The notes under the pieces were generated by a model that had not been told where the DNA came from, did not search any database, and worked only from the letters and a program-made list of their open reading frames with translations. DNA of 64,000 bases, taken from the NCBI GenBank assembly GCA_028753945.1, contig JAPNXP010000012.1, positions 1,116,001 to 1,180,000 of the forward strand, written 5' to 3'. Within the stretch, counting starts at the first letter, position 1. Each line of letters opens with the position of its first letter. Position numbers and translations under genes: made by a program. Origin of the DNA: Hexactinellida sp. DTS-2022. Its lineage: Eukaryota; Porifera; Hexactinellida. Shown here one piece after another: positions 1 through 10,615 of the stretch.

Positions 1-234
1 TTTACAAGAAGAGAAGGAAATATAATGTTATTACACAAATTCTGGCCATAAAAACGCATCTGGTTTCTCCTGCTAGTTACAAATTTCTCCAAAGTTCAGA
101 ATGCATTTCTTTTCCACATGTTCACACACTAGAAATGTTGTACTCTTCTTTTGGGTTGGAAAAACGACTCTTGTACTTACCTTAGCCAGGTAACTTCTTC
201 TTTTGGTTCTTAAGGGAAGAATGTAATTATTCAG
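1..234. other. No supported gene; flank of P-element remnant
   Basis: No convincing coding sequence was found here. The last bases before position 235 are pyrimidine-rich and end in AG (231-234, tcag), so they could be a splice acceptor for the P-element-like reading frame that follows. This is only a possibility because nothing upstream could be recognised as its 5' exon. Confidence 0.4.
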
Positions 235-887
235 ATGGATGAGATCCACGTTAAGTCTGATATCTCATATAAGGGTGGGAAAATATTTGGTCCTAATTTA
301 TCCCCTGAAAACCCCACAAAAACTGTATTTGCTATCATGATTTCTAGTTTACACCAAAAATGGTCCTGTATTTCTCGTTTGATACCTTGCGCATCTATAT
401 CTGCTGAATACCTTTTTCCTATAATTAAGTCTTGTATTTTGGATATCGAATCTTGCGATTTGAAAGTACAGATTATTTCTACCGACAATTACCCTTTAAA
501 CGTGAACTTATTCAAGTTATTTTCTCCAACTAAACAGTTAGAGAGTAGTGTACCACACCCTTCTGATAATAAAAGAAAACTCTATGTTACTTTTGACTTT
601 GTGCACATTTTTAAAAGTATTCGAAACAACTGGTTGAATCAGAAAGATATTCGGAAAACCTTTCACTTTCCCAACTTTCAGTCTCAGAACATTAAGGTGG
701 ATTACTCTGTGTATCCTGTTCAAGTTTACTCTGCATCTTTTAGTGATGTGCGTCTTCTCTATAATTTAGAGAAAGAATCCTTAGCTAAGTTAGCTCCTAG
801 CTGACTATCAAAGCTCGTTATCCTTCTGCTATTGAGCGCCAAAATGTTCTGACCTTAGAGAGCCTGAACTGTAAGCAGCCGACGTAA
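235..887 (+). pseudogene. P-element/THAP9-like transposase fragment
   Basis: A 189-residue frame (235-804) begins MDEIHVK, continues SYKGGKIFG, and contains FDFVHIFKSIRNNWLN near residues 120-135. These are hallmark strings of the RNase H-like catalytic domain of P-element and THAP9 transposases. The Asp of DEIHVK is a likely catalytic-site residue by family position. The frame stops at 804, but homologous sequence continues in another frame from 801 to 887 (LTIKARYPSAIERQNV), so there is a frameshift close to 800. The N-terminal THAP zinc finger and the C-terminal part are absent. It is a broken internal fragment of a DNA transposon. Family assignment is from recognised motifs; the splice acceptor just upstream is inferred. 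Confidence 0.8.
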
Positions 888-912
888 TATTCATCAATGC
901 GATGAAACATTA

Positions 913-1487
913 CTAAGCAAAAAAGAAGGAATCAAAATGTTCATTTCCTTCTAGACGGCTAAGTCTATGATGTAAAATACAGACTTTCTGTGCATTAAAA
1001 ATCGGATCACATTCAATAGGAGTGTCTAACTTATTGTGTAAATAGTTAGGGAGAATGTTCCAATTCATTGAGTTGACATGAGTACAGTCAACTGATAATA
1101 TGTCAATTCCAGCCAAGGCGGCTAACATATTAAGTTCAATATTTGTACCCCAAGCATTGGGTGCAGAAATAGCGTTAATATGTTCATGCAATTCCTGCTC
1201 ACTGTGTATGCCAGATGTGCGCATAACATTGTAGTGATGCTGGGTACTGGTAATGAATGTATTAATCAGATTGTATTGCTTACTGCACCTCGAGTCTCAC
1301 GAATAGGTAAAATTAGTATCTCGTGTAATCCAATACAATGCGCAATCTTCTGCCGCAATGGGATAGTAAGATTATTCATCGTACCATTGAGAAAAGACTC
1401 TGACAAATCGAATGGATCTCGAATTATTGCATCAAATATACATTCACGATCTGATAGTGGTGATACAATGTATTCAGATATATCCAT
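913..1487 (-). pseudogene. OTU-like cysteine protease reading frame beside Helitron
   Basis: Two minus-strand pieces (1487-1266 and 1224-913) read as one domain with a frame break near 1230-1265. The first has DRECIFDAII, which fits the Asp/Cys active-site block of OTU proteases (usual form DGNCLFRAI). The second has WGTNIELNMLAALAGIDIL, like the OTU WGG-IEL-AL block, and EHFDSFFF, which fits the C-terminal catalytic His motif (HYDS). It lies directly 3' of the Helitron helicase on the same strand. Some animal Helitrons are known to encode OTU proteases, so I infer it belongs to the same element. The assignment rests on short motifs and the frame is broken. Confidence 0.6.
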
Positions 1488-1539
1488 TTTGTCTATAACT
1501 CCAATGGGCTAATAGTACTGTCATTAAACTCATGCAGTT

Positions 1540-4440
1540 TCATGATTTTTCCTTTGCCATCAGATATATATTTAGGACAGACTCTCTCTTTGCAGGAGCA
1601 ATAGCCTCAGGCAAAGGAGTCATTGTCAATTGGGAACTTGGGAATGTTTCATTCAATAGAGAACATATTTCATCTATTTCTTCTATGGGCTCAATATGAG
1701 AAGAGGATTTAAAAACTTCCCTATAGACTACATTTCTAATCCAAACTTCCCCAGATTTTGATTTGTCAGTTCCACATACCATTATTTTTAGTCCCAATGG
1801 ATTTTTAACTCTACTCAATGCAACATAGAGTTGGCCATGACTAAAAATGGCTTCAGGGGAAGGCAGATATAGACCAACGGTATCCAAACTCTGACCTTGC
1901 CCTTTGTTAATTGTGATACAATAGGCTAAGCGGATTGGAAACTGCCTCCTCTGAGAATAAATGGAAGTTCAGACTCAGAAGAAGTCAATATAATTCGTGG
2001 TATAAACACTCGCTTAGGATTATTTGTACCAGTTGCGATCTCCGCGTCAATTACTCGGTTTGAGAATGCTCTAATAATCAACCGAGTACCATTACAAAGA
2101 CCCTCATCGGGATCAAGGTTACGCAATAGAATTACAGTCGCAAACAATTTCAAGAATAGCCGATGAGGAGGCATACCGTTAGGAGTGATGTAATTTAAAA
2201 ACTCATTTGGAAAATTTACTGCAGCAGAACCTTCTACAGAATCTGCGCTCAACAGAGTTATACCATCACCAGGAAGCTGATGAATTACGTAATCGTTTAT
2301 TAAATCAGCTGTATCATTTTTAGGACACAGAATAATTTTTTGACTTACATAATCACGATCAGCATAATTTACATTTATATCACCATAGACTGAAGTAACC
2401 AGGTACTACAAATTTGTTATCTATGTGAATCATTTGATTGTCATCCTCAGGTTCAGTACCTTCTCCCACTCTTAATAAAAAGTTGGAAAATTTACTGACC
2501 TCAAGGGTTCCTTGTGACAATAATGTTTGGAGGCGCATATTTATAGTTAGCTTCATTACTTTAACATAACGCCAGAGATATGACCTGTTCAGACAGGAAG
2601 AGACCACTTCAGCTCTCGACCCATGCTTAACCACAGGGGGTATCTGGCGGAAGTCGCCTCCAAAAACCATTACTTTGCCACCAAAGGGGAGATCACAGGA
2701 ACATATATCCCTCAAACTGCGATCAACACACTCAGCTACATGCTTATTTGACATGCACGCTTCATCCCATAGCAAAAGTTTTGTACGCTTAATTAGCTGT
2801 GCCAAAGCACTCTGTTTCGAAATGTTACATACAGATAACTCATTGATATCAATGAGAACTTTCAACCTAGAGTGGACAGTCCGCCCTCCTGCGAGGAGGA
2901 GAGCGGCTATGCCACTGCTAGCTAACCCAAGGGCAATTTGACTCTTCGAGCGAACTTGAGCCAAAAGTATATTATAAAGGAATGTCTTCCCTGTGCCCCC
3001 GGGACCATCTACAAAGAATATTTTGGGATACTGCTCAGGATCATTACCGCTGCTATTATCGAGGTAAATACACTAAGCTGATCAGAATTAAGAGAAGGAA
3101 CATCATGAACAACTATTGCTAGTTGCTCATCAACGTTATAATCTAATTCTCTCTGAATTATAAGAGCCTCCTCGAATGGACTTCTGGTGTGAATGGGTGT
3201 TGGCATCCCTGGGAAATCAGCTAGAGATTTACCCTGGTTTTGCAACGCTTATCAATATCCACTAATACAGCATTAAGTATGTGCTCATCGACCTCAATAT
3301 CGGGCACAGATTTTCTAGCACGATGCAGAAAGTCATCAGAAAAAGCAAATTTATACTTTTCCCAAAGATCCGCAGGATTACATGGTTCGTTATAGAGTAG
3401 AATGGTAACGAATAGATGACGTAACTGTGGAGGCATATGCCACGAAGTAGCCATATCCAAACACATATAATATTTGCTATCATCTTCCAGCAATCCGCGG
3501 TGGCATGCGGCCTTCTTGAAGGTACCACAGACAGTTCCGTCAGGAAGAGTACGAATAGACTGTCGAATAGCCTCAATGCTTGTACAGCCAGTGACGTGAT
3601 TCAACAGAATTCTCAAGTAGAACCGCTCTCCCTCAGTTGGATGAGCAGAAAACACTCGGCCAACCATCTTACCGTGCTCCTTAACTCGCGGCTTTCATTC
3701 TCGCTTAGTTTTATCCCATACAAAATATTCAGGAAAATCTAAGTAAGAGATTGCCCGAGCAGATGGAAATTTTTGGTTAGCTAGAAACCATCCTATTAAA
3801 GTGGAATGTTTTTCTACACTTAACACATCCTCAATATCAGCGTCATCTCGAAAAACGACAGATTGGTGATTTTCAAGATGAAGAGCTAACCTCATCACAT
3901 GTGGCAGATTAGCATGGAGATCGTAAGAAAATATTCTATAGCAAGCCTCACATGCAGATATATACCGAGCTTCCACATAATTAGATACTTCGTCTACCTT
4001 CCGAGGTTTATCAGTGTGATCACCCGACTGGAACTCGATAATGGCTCGGTCATGGCCTTTATAGACATACTTTAGAGGTACTTAACTGCTCTAACTGTGC
4101 TGCAAATTTCAACGTTAATGTGAGCATTATACTTTAACAAAAGGTATGGATAATATGGTACAACCCAGCGATTGTGAAGCTTCATGCCTGCTACCTCTAC
4201 AGTAAGGGAGTTATCTCTGCGCCGATACAATGGGTAACCATCCTTAGTGGTTGTAGTAAAGTTAGAGAATTTCTTTGGGTATTGATTAGAACATGAACCA
4301 TTGCGCATACAAACAGTAGCCTTCTTTACAGTACCACATGGACCATGTAACATACAGCGCTTCACAATCTGATGCAATCACGGATTGAGATCAGGATCAG
4401 GAAGTTCAGCACACACAATCTTATCGTAATCAAGCAATTG
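1540..4440 (-). pseudogene. Helitron PIF1-like helicase, multiply frameshifted
   Basis: Minus-strand coding remnants run continuously from about 4440 down to 1540 in several frames. N-terminal pieces (4377-4072, 3976-3695, 3667-3221) contain Helitron-type strings such as CMLHGPCG, GYPLYRRRD, NRWVVPYYPYLLLKYNAHIN, YISACEACYRIFS and EGERFYLRILL. The PIF1 helicase core follows: Walker A GPGGTGKT (about 3000-2970), Walker B LLWDEACM and FGGDFRQIPPV (2964-2380), and motif [13 protein letters not shown] (near 1840). At least four breaks are visible, including a TGA just upstream of LHQIVKRC near 4380 and a 2-nt loss near 4066. The Rep/HUH nuclease region is absent; the MULE end array begins about where it would be. 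It is a dead rolling-circle transposon. Confidence 0.9.
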
Positions 4441-4494
4441 TGCTTAGAAGACACACTAACTGAAGAGGCAAGGGGACGCTGCATTAGTTCGAAT

Positions 4495-4860
4495 TTTGAA
4501 GGTTGCCAATAGTTCGAATTTCAATGGTTGTCATTAGTTCGACTCTCTTTTTAGGAGGTTGTCATTAGTTCGACTCTCTTTTAGGGAGGTTGTCATTAGT
4601 TCGACTCTCTTTTTAGGAGGTTGTCATTAGTTCGACTCTCTTTTAGGGAGGTTGTCATTAGTTCGACTCTCTTTTTAGGAGGTTGTCATTAGTTCGACTC
4701 TCTTTTAGGGAGGTTGTCATTAGTTCGACTCTCTTTTAGGGAGGTTGTCATTAGTTCGACTCTCTTTTTAGGGAGGTTGTCATTAGTTCGACTCTCTTTT
4801 TAGGGAGGTTGTCATTAGTTCGAATCTCTTTTAGGGAGGTTGTCATTAGTTCGACTCGTG
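4495..4860 (+). repeat. 31-bp tandem repeat in left MULE end
   Basis: About eleven near-identical units of roughly 31 bp, each with gttgtcattagttcgactct followed by ctttttagggag. Two sub-variants (ttttagga and tttaggga) alternate in the first half. The first two units are diverged (tcgaattttgaagg, tcgaatttcaatgg). The inverted counterpart at 7030-7165 has only about four units, so the two ends have expanded unequally. Confidence 0.9.
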
Positions 4861-5231
4861 TTTTTGACTAATTCCTGAATATTGAACGAGTCATTAACTA
4901 TAGAATAATTAATTAATTATTCATAATATTGGCCCTTTTTTAATGAATTAGTCAACTTCGGTTTTAGGGAGGTTGTCATTAGTTCGACTCATTTTAGGAG
5001 GTTTTCATTAGTGTCATTTATTAATTTGTCAATTATCTAACAAACACCAATGTTCATTTAAATTAAATCAATATCTAAACGGTAACAATTATCATTGAAT
5101 AACAGACGTAAATGTTCATTCAAATTAAAACCATATTCAAATGGTGAAAATTATCAATAAAATATATAATATACAATGACTAGTTTACTATAAATAATGA
5201 GTTTTATGTAGTCCTAATATATCTTACTACA

Positions 5232-6792
5232 ATGGAATATAAATTTGATTATTATCGACGTCATACTGGAAAAATTTTCACAACAACAGATGAACACAAA
5301 TATTTGAAGTGTAAAGTCAAAGAAAATAAAGCCTATCTAAAGTGTGTTCTCTTTAGAAATGGGTGCAAAGCAACAGCAAAACTAGATATGCAAACAAATT
5401 TGATTACTGCTCTAGCCAAACACAACCACACATTAGTGGCATATAATTCAGCAGCAAAGGAGTTAAAATCTAAATGCAAGATTATTGCACAAAATTCACA
5501 CGATAATTTAAGGAAAATATTTAATGATGTAACAAGAGAACATCCAAGTGCATCAGAAGTATCGTTTCCCTAATGTGAATCTGCGATGTACCTTTCGAGC
5601 CAAAAAATTCCAAAAATTCCTACAAATGCAGTTGAATTTTCTGAAATGTTAGCTACAACCAGTTTTGGAAAATTCTTTAGATGTTCAGTGTCTATCAATA
5701 ACCAAACGGCAAAGATTTTCTTTTCTGATAAAGTACAAAACATCTTGCCCCAAATAAGCAACATCCAATTTGATGGAACATTTTATACAGTGCCTGTACA
5801 ATTTTATCAGTTGTGGACCATTATTTTAACAGCTGACCGATACACCATACCTGGTATATCACTGTCTTATGACAAGCAAGGATCAAGGGTTATACACAGC
5901 TGTATTAAACAGAATTGTAAATCTCGTACCTCAATTTCAACCAACAATATCGATGTCAGATTGGGAAGCTGCTCCACGAAACGCACTGAAAGAAGTATAT
6001 CCAAATATCAATAACTATGGGTGTTGGTTTCATTTCTCACAGCGCGTATGGCAGAAAACTCAGAAACTTGATTAGTAGATACTTTCAATGAAAATCATGA
6101 ATTTTCAACATACATACGATACCTAATGGCCATCCCATTTCTACCAGCTAGCCTCATTAAGCCAACCTTCACTTTAATTAAATCTCCTACCGGCACTTGA
6201 AAATTCAAAAGTAGAAAAACTTAAAGGTTATTTTAGGAAGAGATGGCTAGGTCAAATTTCTGCCGAAGAATTGTCAATATTTGATTCCGAAATCACAACA
6301 AACAACGGCGCCGAAAGTTATCATGCCAAGCTCAAGGGAAGAATAATATCCAGCCATCCCAGAATATGGAACTTCATGGCAATATTAAACGACATCATTG
6401 CTGATACGGATAACGATATTGGTAGGCTGTTTATTGGAAAGGATATCAGTAGGCCGAGGAAAAGGAAAAATATTTTGATTGATAATCACCGAGCCGATTG
6501 TAAACTGAAATTAACAACTGGTATATATACACCTTGGCAATACCTAAAAGCCATCAGCCAGACAATCGGCCACTTGGGTAGAATATCTATTACATATTCT
6601 GACCATTCTGATGTGTCAGAAACCGAAGAAGAATTACCTACTAACATTTATAATAGTTGTGTCGTTTGCTTTACTCCTCGAACGACAACTTGGATATTTT
6701 TACCATGCAGGCATGCACACTGCTGCACTGATTGTACCAAAACCATTGAGGAGCTTGGGCGACTTTGTCCCATCTGCCGTGCACCAATATAA
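5232..6792 (+). pseudogene. MULE transposase with FLYWCH-like N-terminus and C-terminal RING finger
   Basis: Four plus-strand pieces in changing frames make one protein. Piece 1 (5232-5573) is a FLYWCH/WRKY-GCM1-like zinc module (KYLKCKV, YLKCVLFRNGCKATAKL, HNH). Pieces 2 and 3 (5586-6014 and 5869-6075) carry the MULE core: FDGTFY (first catalytic Asp), MSDWEAA (second Asp) and GCWFHFSQRVW. Piece 4 (6271-6792, 173 aa) holds NNGAESYH with the expected catalytic Glu, then a C3HC4 RING: CVVC, LPCRH, CTDC and CPIC, of IAP-like spacing. The RING is in the same open frame as the Glu motif, so the fusion is real in the DNA. Frameshifts near 5575 and 5868 and stops around 6075 and 6195 make this copy non-functional. 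Confidence 0.85.
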
Positions 6793-6914
6793 AATAGTTT
6801 CCAAATCTTCACAAATTAAGTCATTTATCATATTGTGTTTCCTTATTTATCATATTGTGTTTCCTTTGTGTTTTCCTCATTCTTATACTTATTGGTTATA
6901 TTATACCTAATTAA

Positions 6915-7170
6915 TAACAGCCTACCTAAAACCGAAGTTGACTAATTCATTAAAAAAGGGCCAATATTATGAATAATTAATTAATTATTCTATATTTAAT
7001 GACTCGTTCAATATTCAGGAATTAGTCAAAAACACGAGTCGAACTAATGACAACCACCCTAAAAAGAGATTCGAACTAATGTCAACCTCCTAAAAAGAGA
7101 GTCGAACTAATGACAACCTCCTAAAAAGAGAGTCGAACTAATGACAACCTCCCTAAAAAGAGACTACTAA
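6915..7170 (-). repeat. Right inverted end of the MULE
   Basis: Reverse complement of the left end: the AT-rich block around 6955-6990 (gaataattaattaattattc) matches 4905-4925, and gtcgaactaatgacaacct units repeat about four times before the end near 7165. Confidence 0.85.
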
Positions 7171-7194
7171 TCCATACTGGAAAACCCTCGAATT

Positions 7195-7325
7195 TAATAG
7201 GCTAAAAGTTTTGTCACCTTTAGGGAAGGGAAGATGTGAATACCAGTTCTCAATCAATTCTGAACAAACAAACAAACAAACAAAAATCATTGTGATTTAA
7301 TTAATATATAAGATAGATATACTAT
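7195..7325 (-). repeat. Inverted partial copy of Harbinger inter-gene sequence
   Basis: Blocks such as agttttgtcacctttag, tcaatcaattctgaacaaa and aaaatcattgtgattt are reverse complements of blocks at 11590-11765 downstream of the Harbinger transposase. The left copy lacks about 100 bp in the middle. I read it as a fragment of a related element, not as a terminal repeat, since the pair does not bracket the Harbinger ends. Confidence 0.5.
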
Positions 7326-7459
7326 TTTGTTACTTTGATTTAATTATCAACTCATTAAATATTAATCTTCACAGTGCAAGTTCACACATTATTGCCTATA
7401 TCGTAGAGAGCATCAGAGTTCGGATGCGTACTCTATGAATGGCTGGCTTCTCGAGGTTG

Positions 7460-7962
7460 TCATCTGAGAGCGCGCGGAATATCCTGCTGACTCACGGAGA
7501 GGAGAACCTCAGAGTTGTACGTCACGACAGAAGGAGGCGGCACTCTCAGCTCATAAACATGGTCGTAGTCAAAGCTCTTCCTCTCCAGGGAAGTCTCAGT
7601 CACGTCCGAGACTAAGTCCACTGTCTCAATATCGAAGGAAGCGGAGCCGTGTCGCTGGGGAGAAGGCAGGTTTGGGAAGAATTTGGAACGTTCCATACCT
7701 TCGTAAAAATCCAGAGAGCAGTTCCCTATGTTAGAAATGCTGGGCGTAAATGGGATGCGGATCGGCCCCCTACTGTGGTGTATGATGGGACAGGTGGGAC
7801 GGACCTCTGTGTCGTAGGAAGGAGTGCCCCTGTCCTCCACATCCCCATTCCTGGCCGGTATATTGTACCACCTAGTTCGGTGGCACGGACCCATTATGTA
7901 GAGAGACGCAATTATTACCGGAGGGAATATGCAAATCAATACTAAAATGATGACTTCGAGGG
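7460..7962 (-). CDS. Last exon of unidentified membrane protein
   Basis: The frame is open from a good splice acceptor (tttag at 7967-7963, immediately preceded in frame by a stop) to a TGA at 7462-7460, about 167 residues. It starts with a hydrophobic segment (LEVIILVLICIFPPVIIASL, then YIM) that would span a membrane, then a polar, Tyr/Ser/Pro-rich tail ending SQQDIPRALR. GC content is higher than its surroundings, as in other host exons here. It looks like the transmembrane and cytoplasmic end of a single-pass receptor-like protein. No earlier exon could be found: upstream on this strand is minisatellite. It may be an orphan exon stranded by insertions. Confidence 0.5.
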
Positions 7963-7991
7963 CTAAAATCTATATTATTAAATCTCGATTG

Positions 7992-8031
7992 TTGTGTGTG
8001 TGTGTGTGTGTGTTTGTTTGTTTGTTTGTCC
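7992..8031 (+). repeat. TG/TTTG microsatellite
   Basis: A run of tg dinucleotides followed by tttg tetranucleotides. Confidence 0.9.
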
Positions 8032-8084
8032 GGATTGTATTAAAGTGATGGGGGAATAGAAACCGCAATTAATATTGGGATATA

Positions 8085-9935
8085 AACTAACTTTCAAATG
8101 TTATAATAGGTAAACAAATGTTATTAAGGTAAACAATTATGCTGAACACGAATTTCGCGTTTATAAATTTCTCATATTAATATTTGTTGTTGTTGTTTAC
8201 ACAAAATAGGTAAACAAATTAATGAAAATTCAAAATCAACCTAGAAATTTGCTTTCAACGGGTATTATAGGTAAGAAAGTATGCTGAACACGAATTTCGC
8301 ATTTATAAATCTCTCATATTAATATTTGTTGTTGTTGTTTACACAAAATAGGTAAACAAATTAATGAAAATTCAAAATCAACCTAGAAGTTATTTTTCAA
8401 CGGGTATTATAGGTAAACAAGTATGCTGAACACGATTTTCGCGTTTATAAATTTCTCATATTAATATTTGTTGTTATTGTTTACACAAAATAGGTAAACA
8501 AATTAATGAAAATTCAAAATCAACCTAGAAATTTGCATTCAACTGGTATTATAGGTAAGCAAGTATGCTGAACACGAATTTCGCATTTATAAATTTATAA
8601 TATTAATATTTGTTGTTGTTGTTTACACAAACAGGTAAACAAATTGATGAAATTCCAAATCAACCTAGAAGTTAGCTTTCAACGGGTATTATAGGTAAAC
8701 AAGTATGCTGGACCATGGCCTACTTAATATACGGCTAGATATGTCACCGAGAAGGCCATAAAACGAGAAGGCCAGTTTCAAATTTTCATTTTAGGATAAA
8801 CTATGCCTCCTATTGTTGTTATTTGGGTTGTATATGGGGTAATCAACCATTGCGAGTCCAATGGAACCACTTTTGAGAATATCAGATTTGTGGTTAAGCT
8901 GTTTAGGCGCAATTTAATGATGACGGTAACAATTTATGGTAAAATGAAAAAAATTTCAAATATCATAAATTTCAGTTTCTTCCTATTTTCTAATAATTTT
9001 ATAATAGGAATACTAATATAGGGATATATTTCATACCCCAAAGACTACTAAATCACAAAATGGCGACATTTTAAAAAAAATTAAAAATTATTAAGCAACC
9101 ACATGCTAAAATACAAGTAGTATCCGAATTAAAACTTACTCTTTTCGTACATAAAACGTTTATAATTGCTGGTTTATATATATTCATTCTCATTATATAT
9201 TCGGAAAATGTATTCTAAGTATATTAGCAAATTATTTTCATTTTCTCGCAGTTCTTTAGACTCGAATTTTACATTTTTGTATATTTGTGGTGTCATCATT
9301 AAATTGCGCCTAAACAGCTTAACCACAAATCTGATATTCTCAAAAGTGGTTCCATTGGACTCGCAATGGTTGATTACCCCATATACAACCCAAATAACAA
9401 CAATAGGAGGCATAGTTTATCCTAAAATGAAAATTTGAAACTGGCCTTCTCGTTTTATGGCCTTCTCGGTGACATATCTAGCCGTATATTAAGTAGGCCA
9501 TGGCTGGACACGAATTTCGCGCCTATAAATTTATAATATGAATATTTATTGTTGTTGTTTACACAAAATAGGTAAACAAATTAACGAAACTCAAAATCTT
9601 CCAAGAAGTTAGCTTTCAACGGGTATTATTGGTAAACAAGTGTGCTGAACACGAATTTCGCGTTTATAAATTTATAATATGAATATTTGTTGTTGTTGTG
9701 TTTACACAAAATAGGTAAACAAATTAATGAAATTCGAAATCAACCTAGAAGTTTGCTTTCAAAGGGTATTATAGGTAAACAAGTGTGCTGAACACGAATT
9801 TCGCATTTTTTAATTTATAATATGAATATTTGTTGTTGTTATGTTGTTTACCAAAAATATGTAAACAAATTAACGAAAAATTCAAAATCATTCTAGAAGT
9901 TTGCTTCCGACGGGAATTATTCGTAAACAAGTTAA
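8085..9935 (+). repeat. ~140-150-bp minisatellite array, split by an insertion
   Basis: Units of about 140-150 bp share aataggtaaacaaattaatg, tattataggtaaacaagt, atgctgaacacgaatttcgc and atttgttgttgttgttta. About four units lie at 8085-8712 and about three at 9504-9935. Divergence between units is modest. The array is interrupted at 8713-9503 by an inverted-repeat element whose target duplication comes from the unit itself. No coding potential seen. Confidence 0.9.
8713..9503. mobile_element. 791-bp element with identical 212-bp terminal inverted repeats
   Basis: Positions 8713-8924 and 9292-9503 are reverse complements of one another with no indel seen, starting ccatggcctacttaatatac. The flanks carry a 5-bp duplication, ctgga, at 8708-8712 and 9504-9508, matching the minisatellite target. 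The ~367-bp middle is AT-rich and has no transposase. It is a non-autonomous DNA element; arm identity suggests recent insertion. Superfamily is uncertain: a 5-bp duplication fits Transib, but the end sequence does not clearly match. Confidence 0.85.
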
Positions 9936-9994
9936 AACTATGGAAATGGTAGAAAGAGTTGTATATAACTTCCTCTAACATTTTCCATGGTAGC

Positions 9995-10092
9995 AACGAT
10001 GGGGAGTAAGGCCGCATAGCGGCCGTTAACTTGAGGTGCGTAGCACCGATCTGTCGCAAAGCGACCGAGACCGAAGGGCTCGTAATATATAA
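9995..10092 (+). repeat. Compound GC-rich hairpin element, copy 1
   Basis: Successive small hairpins: ggccgcatagcggcc, ggtgcgtagcacc, gtcgcaaagcgac and gagccctt/aaggg-type ends. It ends ccgagaccgaagggctcg. Related copies are at 38310-38435, 46143-46204, 55976-56010 and 58558-58650, sharing the end module and the gttaa-linked ggccgc hairpin, so it is a dispersed family. Confidence 0.7.
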
Positions 10093-10141
10093 AGTCTGAT
10101 CCATGAGTATGAAGTATTGTATTCGGTGTCTGGAGAATCAA

Positions 10142-10466
10142 TTATATCCAATATACTGAACAATTTATAGTTCGTTTTAAATCTGTCAAGTAGTCTTGGT
10201 CTGTCAAAGTAATTATAAGTACGCCATTATTGCGCAATCAAATAGCGACAAATATTATTATTTATTCAATAAGTATATTCGAACAAACATTTTATGTGAA
10301 AAATATTTTAGTCTAAAGTTCATGTATAAAATGATACTTATATATTTTCACTTTCATCTAAAATTACTTCATCTGCATTATTCATGTTTTGATTGCATTT
10401 CTTCCTTTGATAAAACGGCTTTATTGTCTCGATAAGAAAGTTTTTAGTTAGTTAACCTGCAGCTGG
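10142..10466. other. AT-rich spacer
   Basis: No gene, RNA or recognisable repeat seen between the minisatellite region and the Harbinger end. Confidence 0.4.
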
Positions 10467-10513
10467 GGCCGTATTCACTAAGAAGTTAAGTACTAAGTTT
10501 GAACTAAGTCTTG

Positions 10514-10597
10514 AGTCTTACAACAACAAGAATCTTACAACAACAAGAATCTACAACAACAAGAATCTCTTAAGTCTTACAACAACAAGAATCTATA
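10514..10597 (+). repeat. acaacaacaagaatct tandem repeat
   Basis: Four imperfect copies of acaacaacaagaatct inside the left end of the Harbinger element. Confidence 0.85.
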
Positions 10598-10615
10598 GCT
10601 CGGGAGCGAGTTTTC

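Larger units (their letters stand above)
4490..7170. mobile_element. MULE DNA transposon with tandem-repeat inverted ends
   Basis: Left end (4490-5010) and right end (6915-7170) are inverted copies. The inner ~110 bp (about 4855-4970 versus 6915-7035) match almost base for base in reverse complement. The outer parts are arrays of a ~31-bp unit containing ggttgtcattagttcgactc: about eleven units on the left, four on the right. Between them lies a FLYWCH-MULE-RING transposase pseudogene on the plus strand. Target duplications could not be fixed because the repeated ends blur the boundaries. Its left end abuts the truncated Helitron. Confidence 0.8.
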
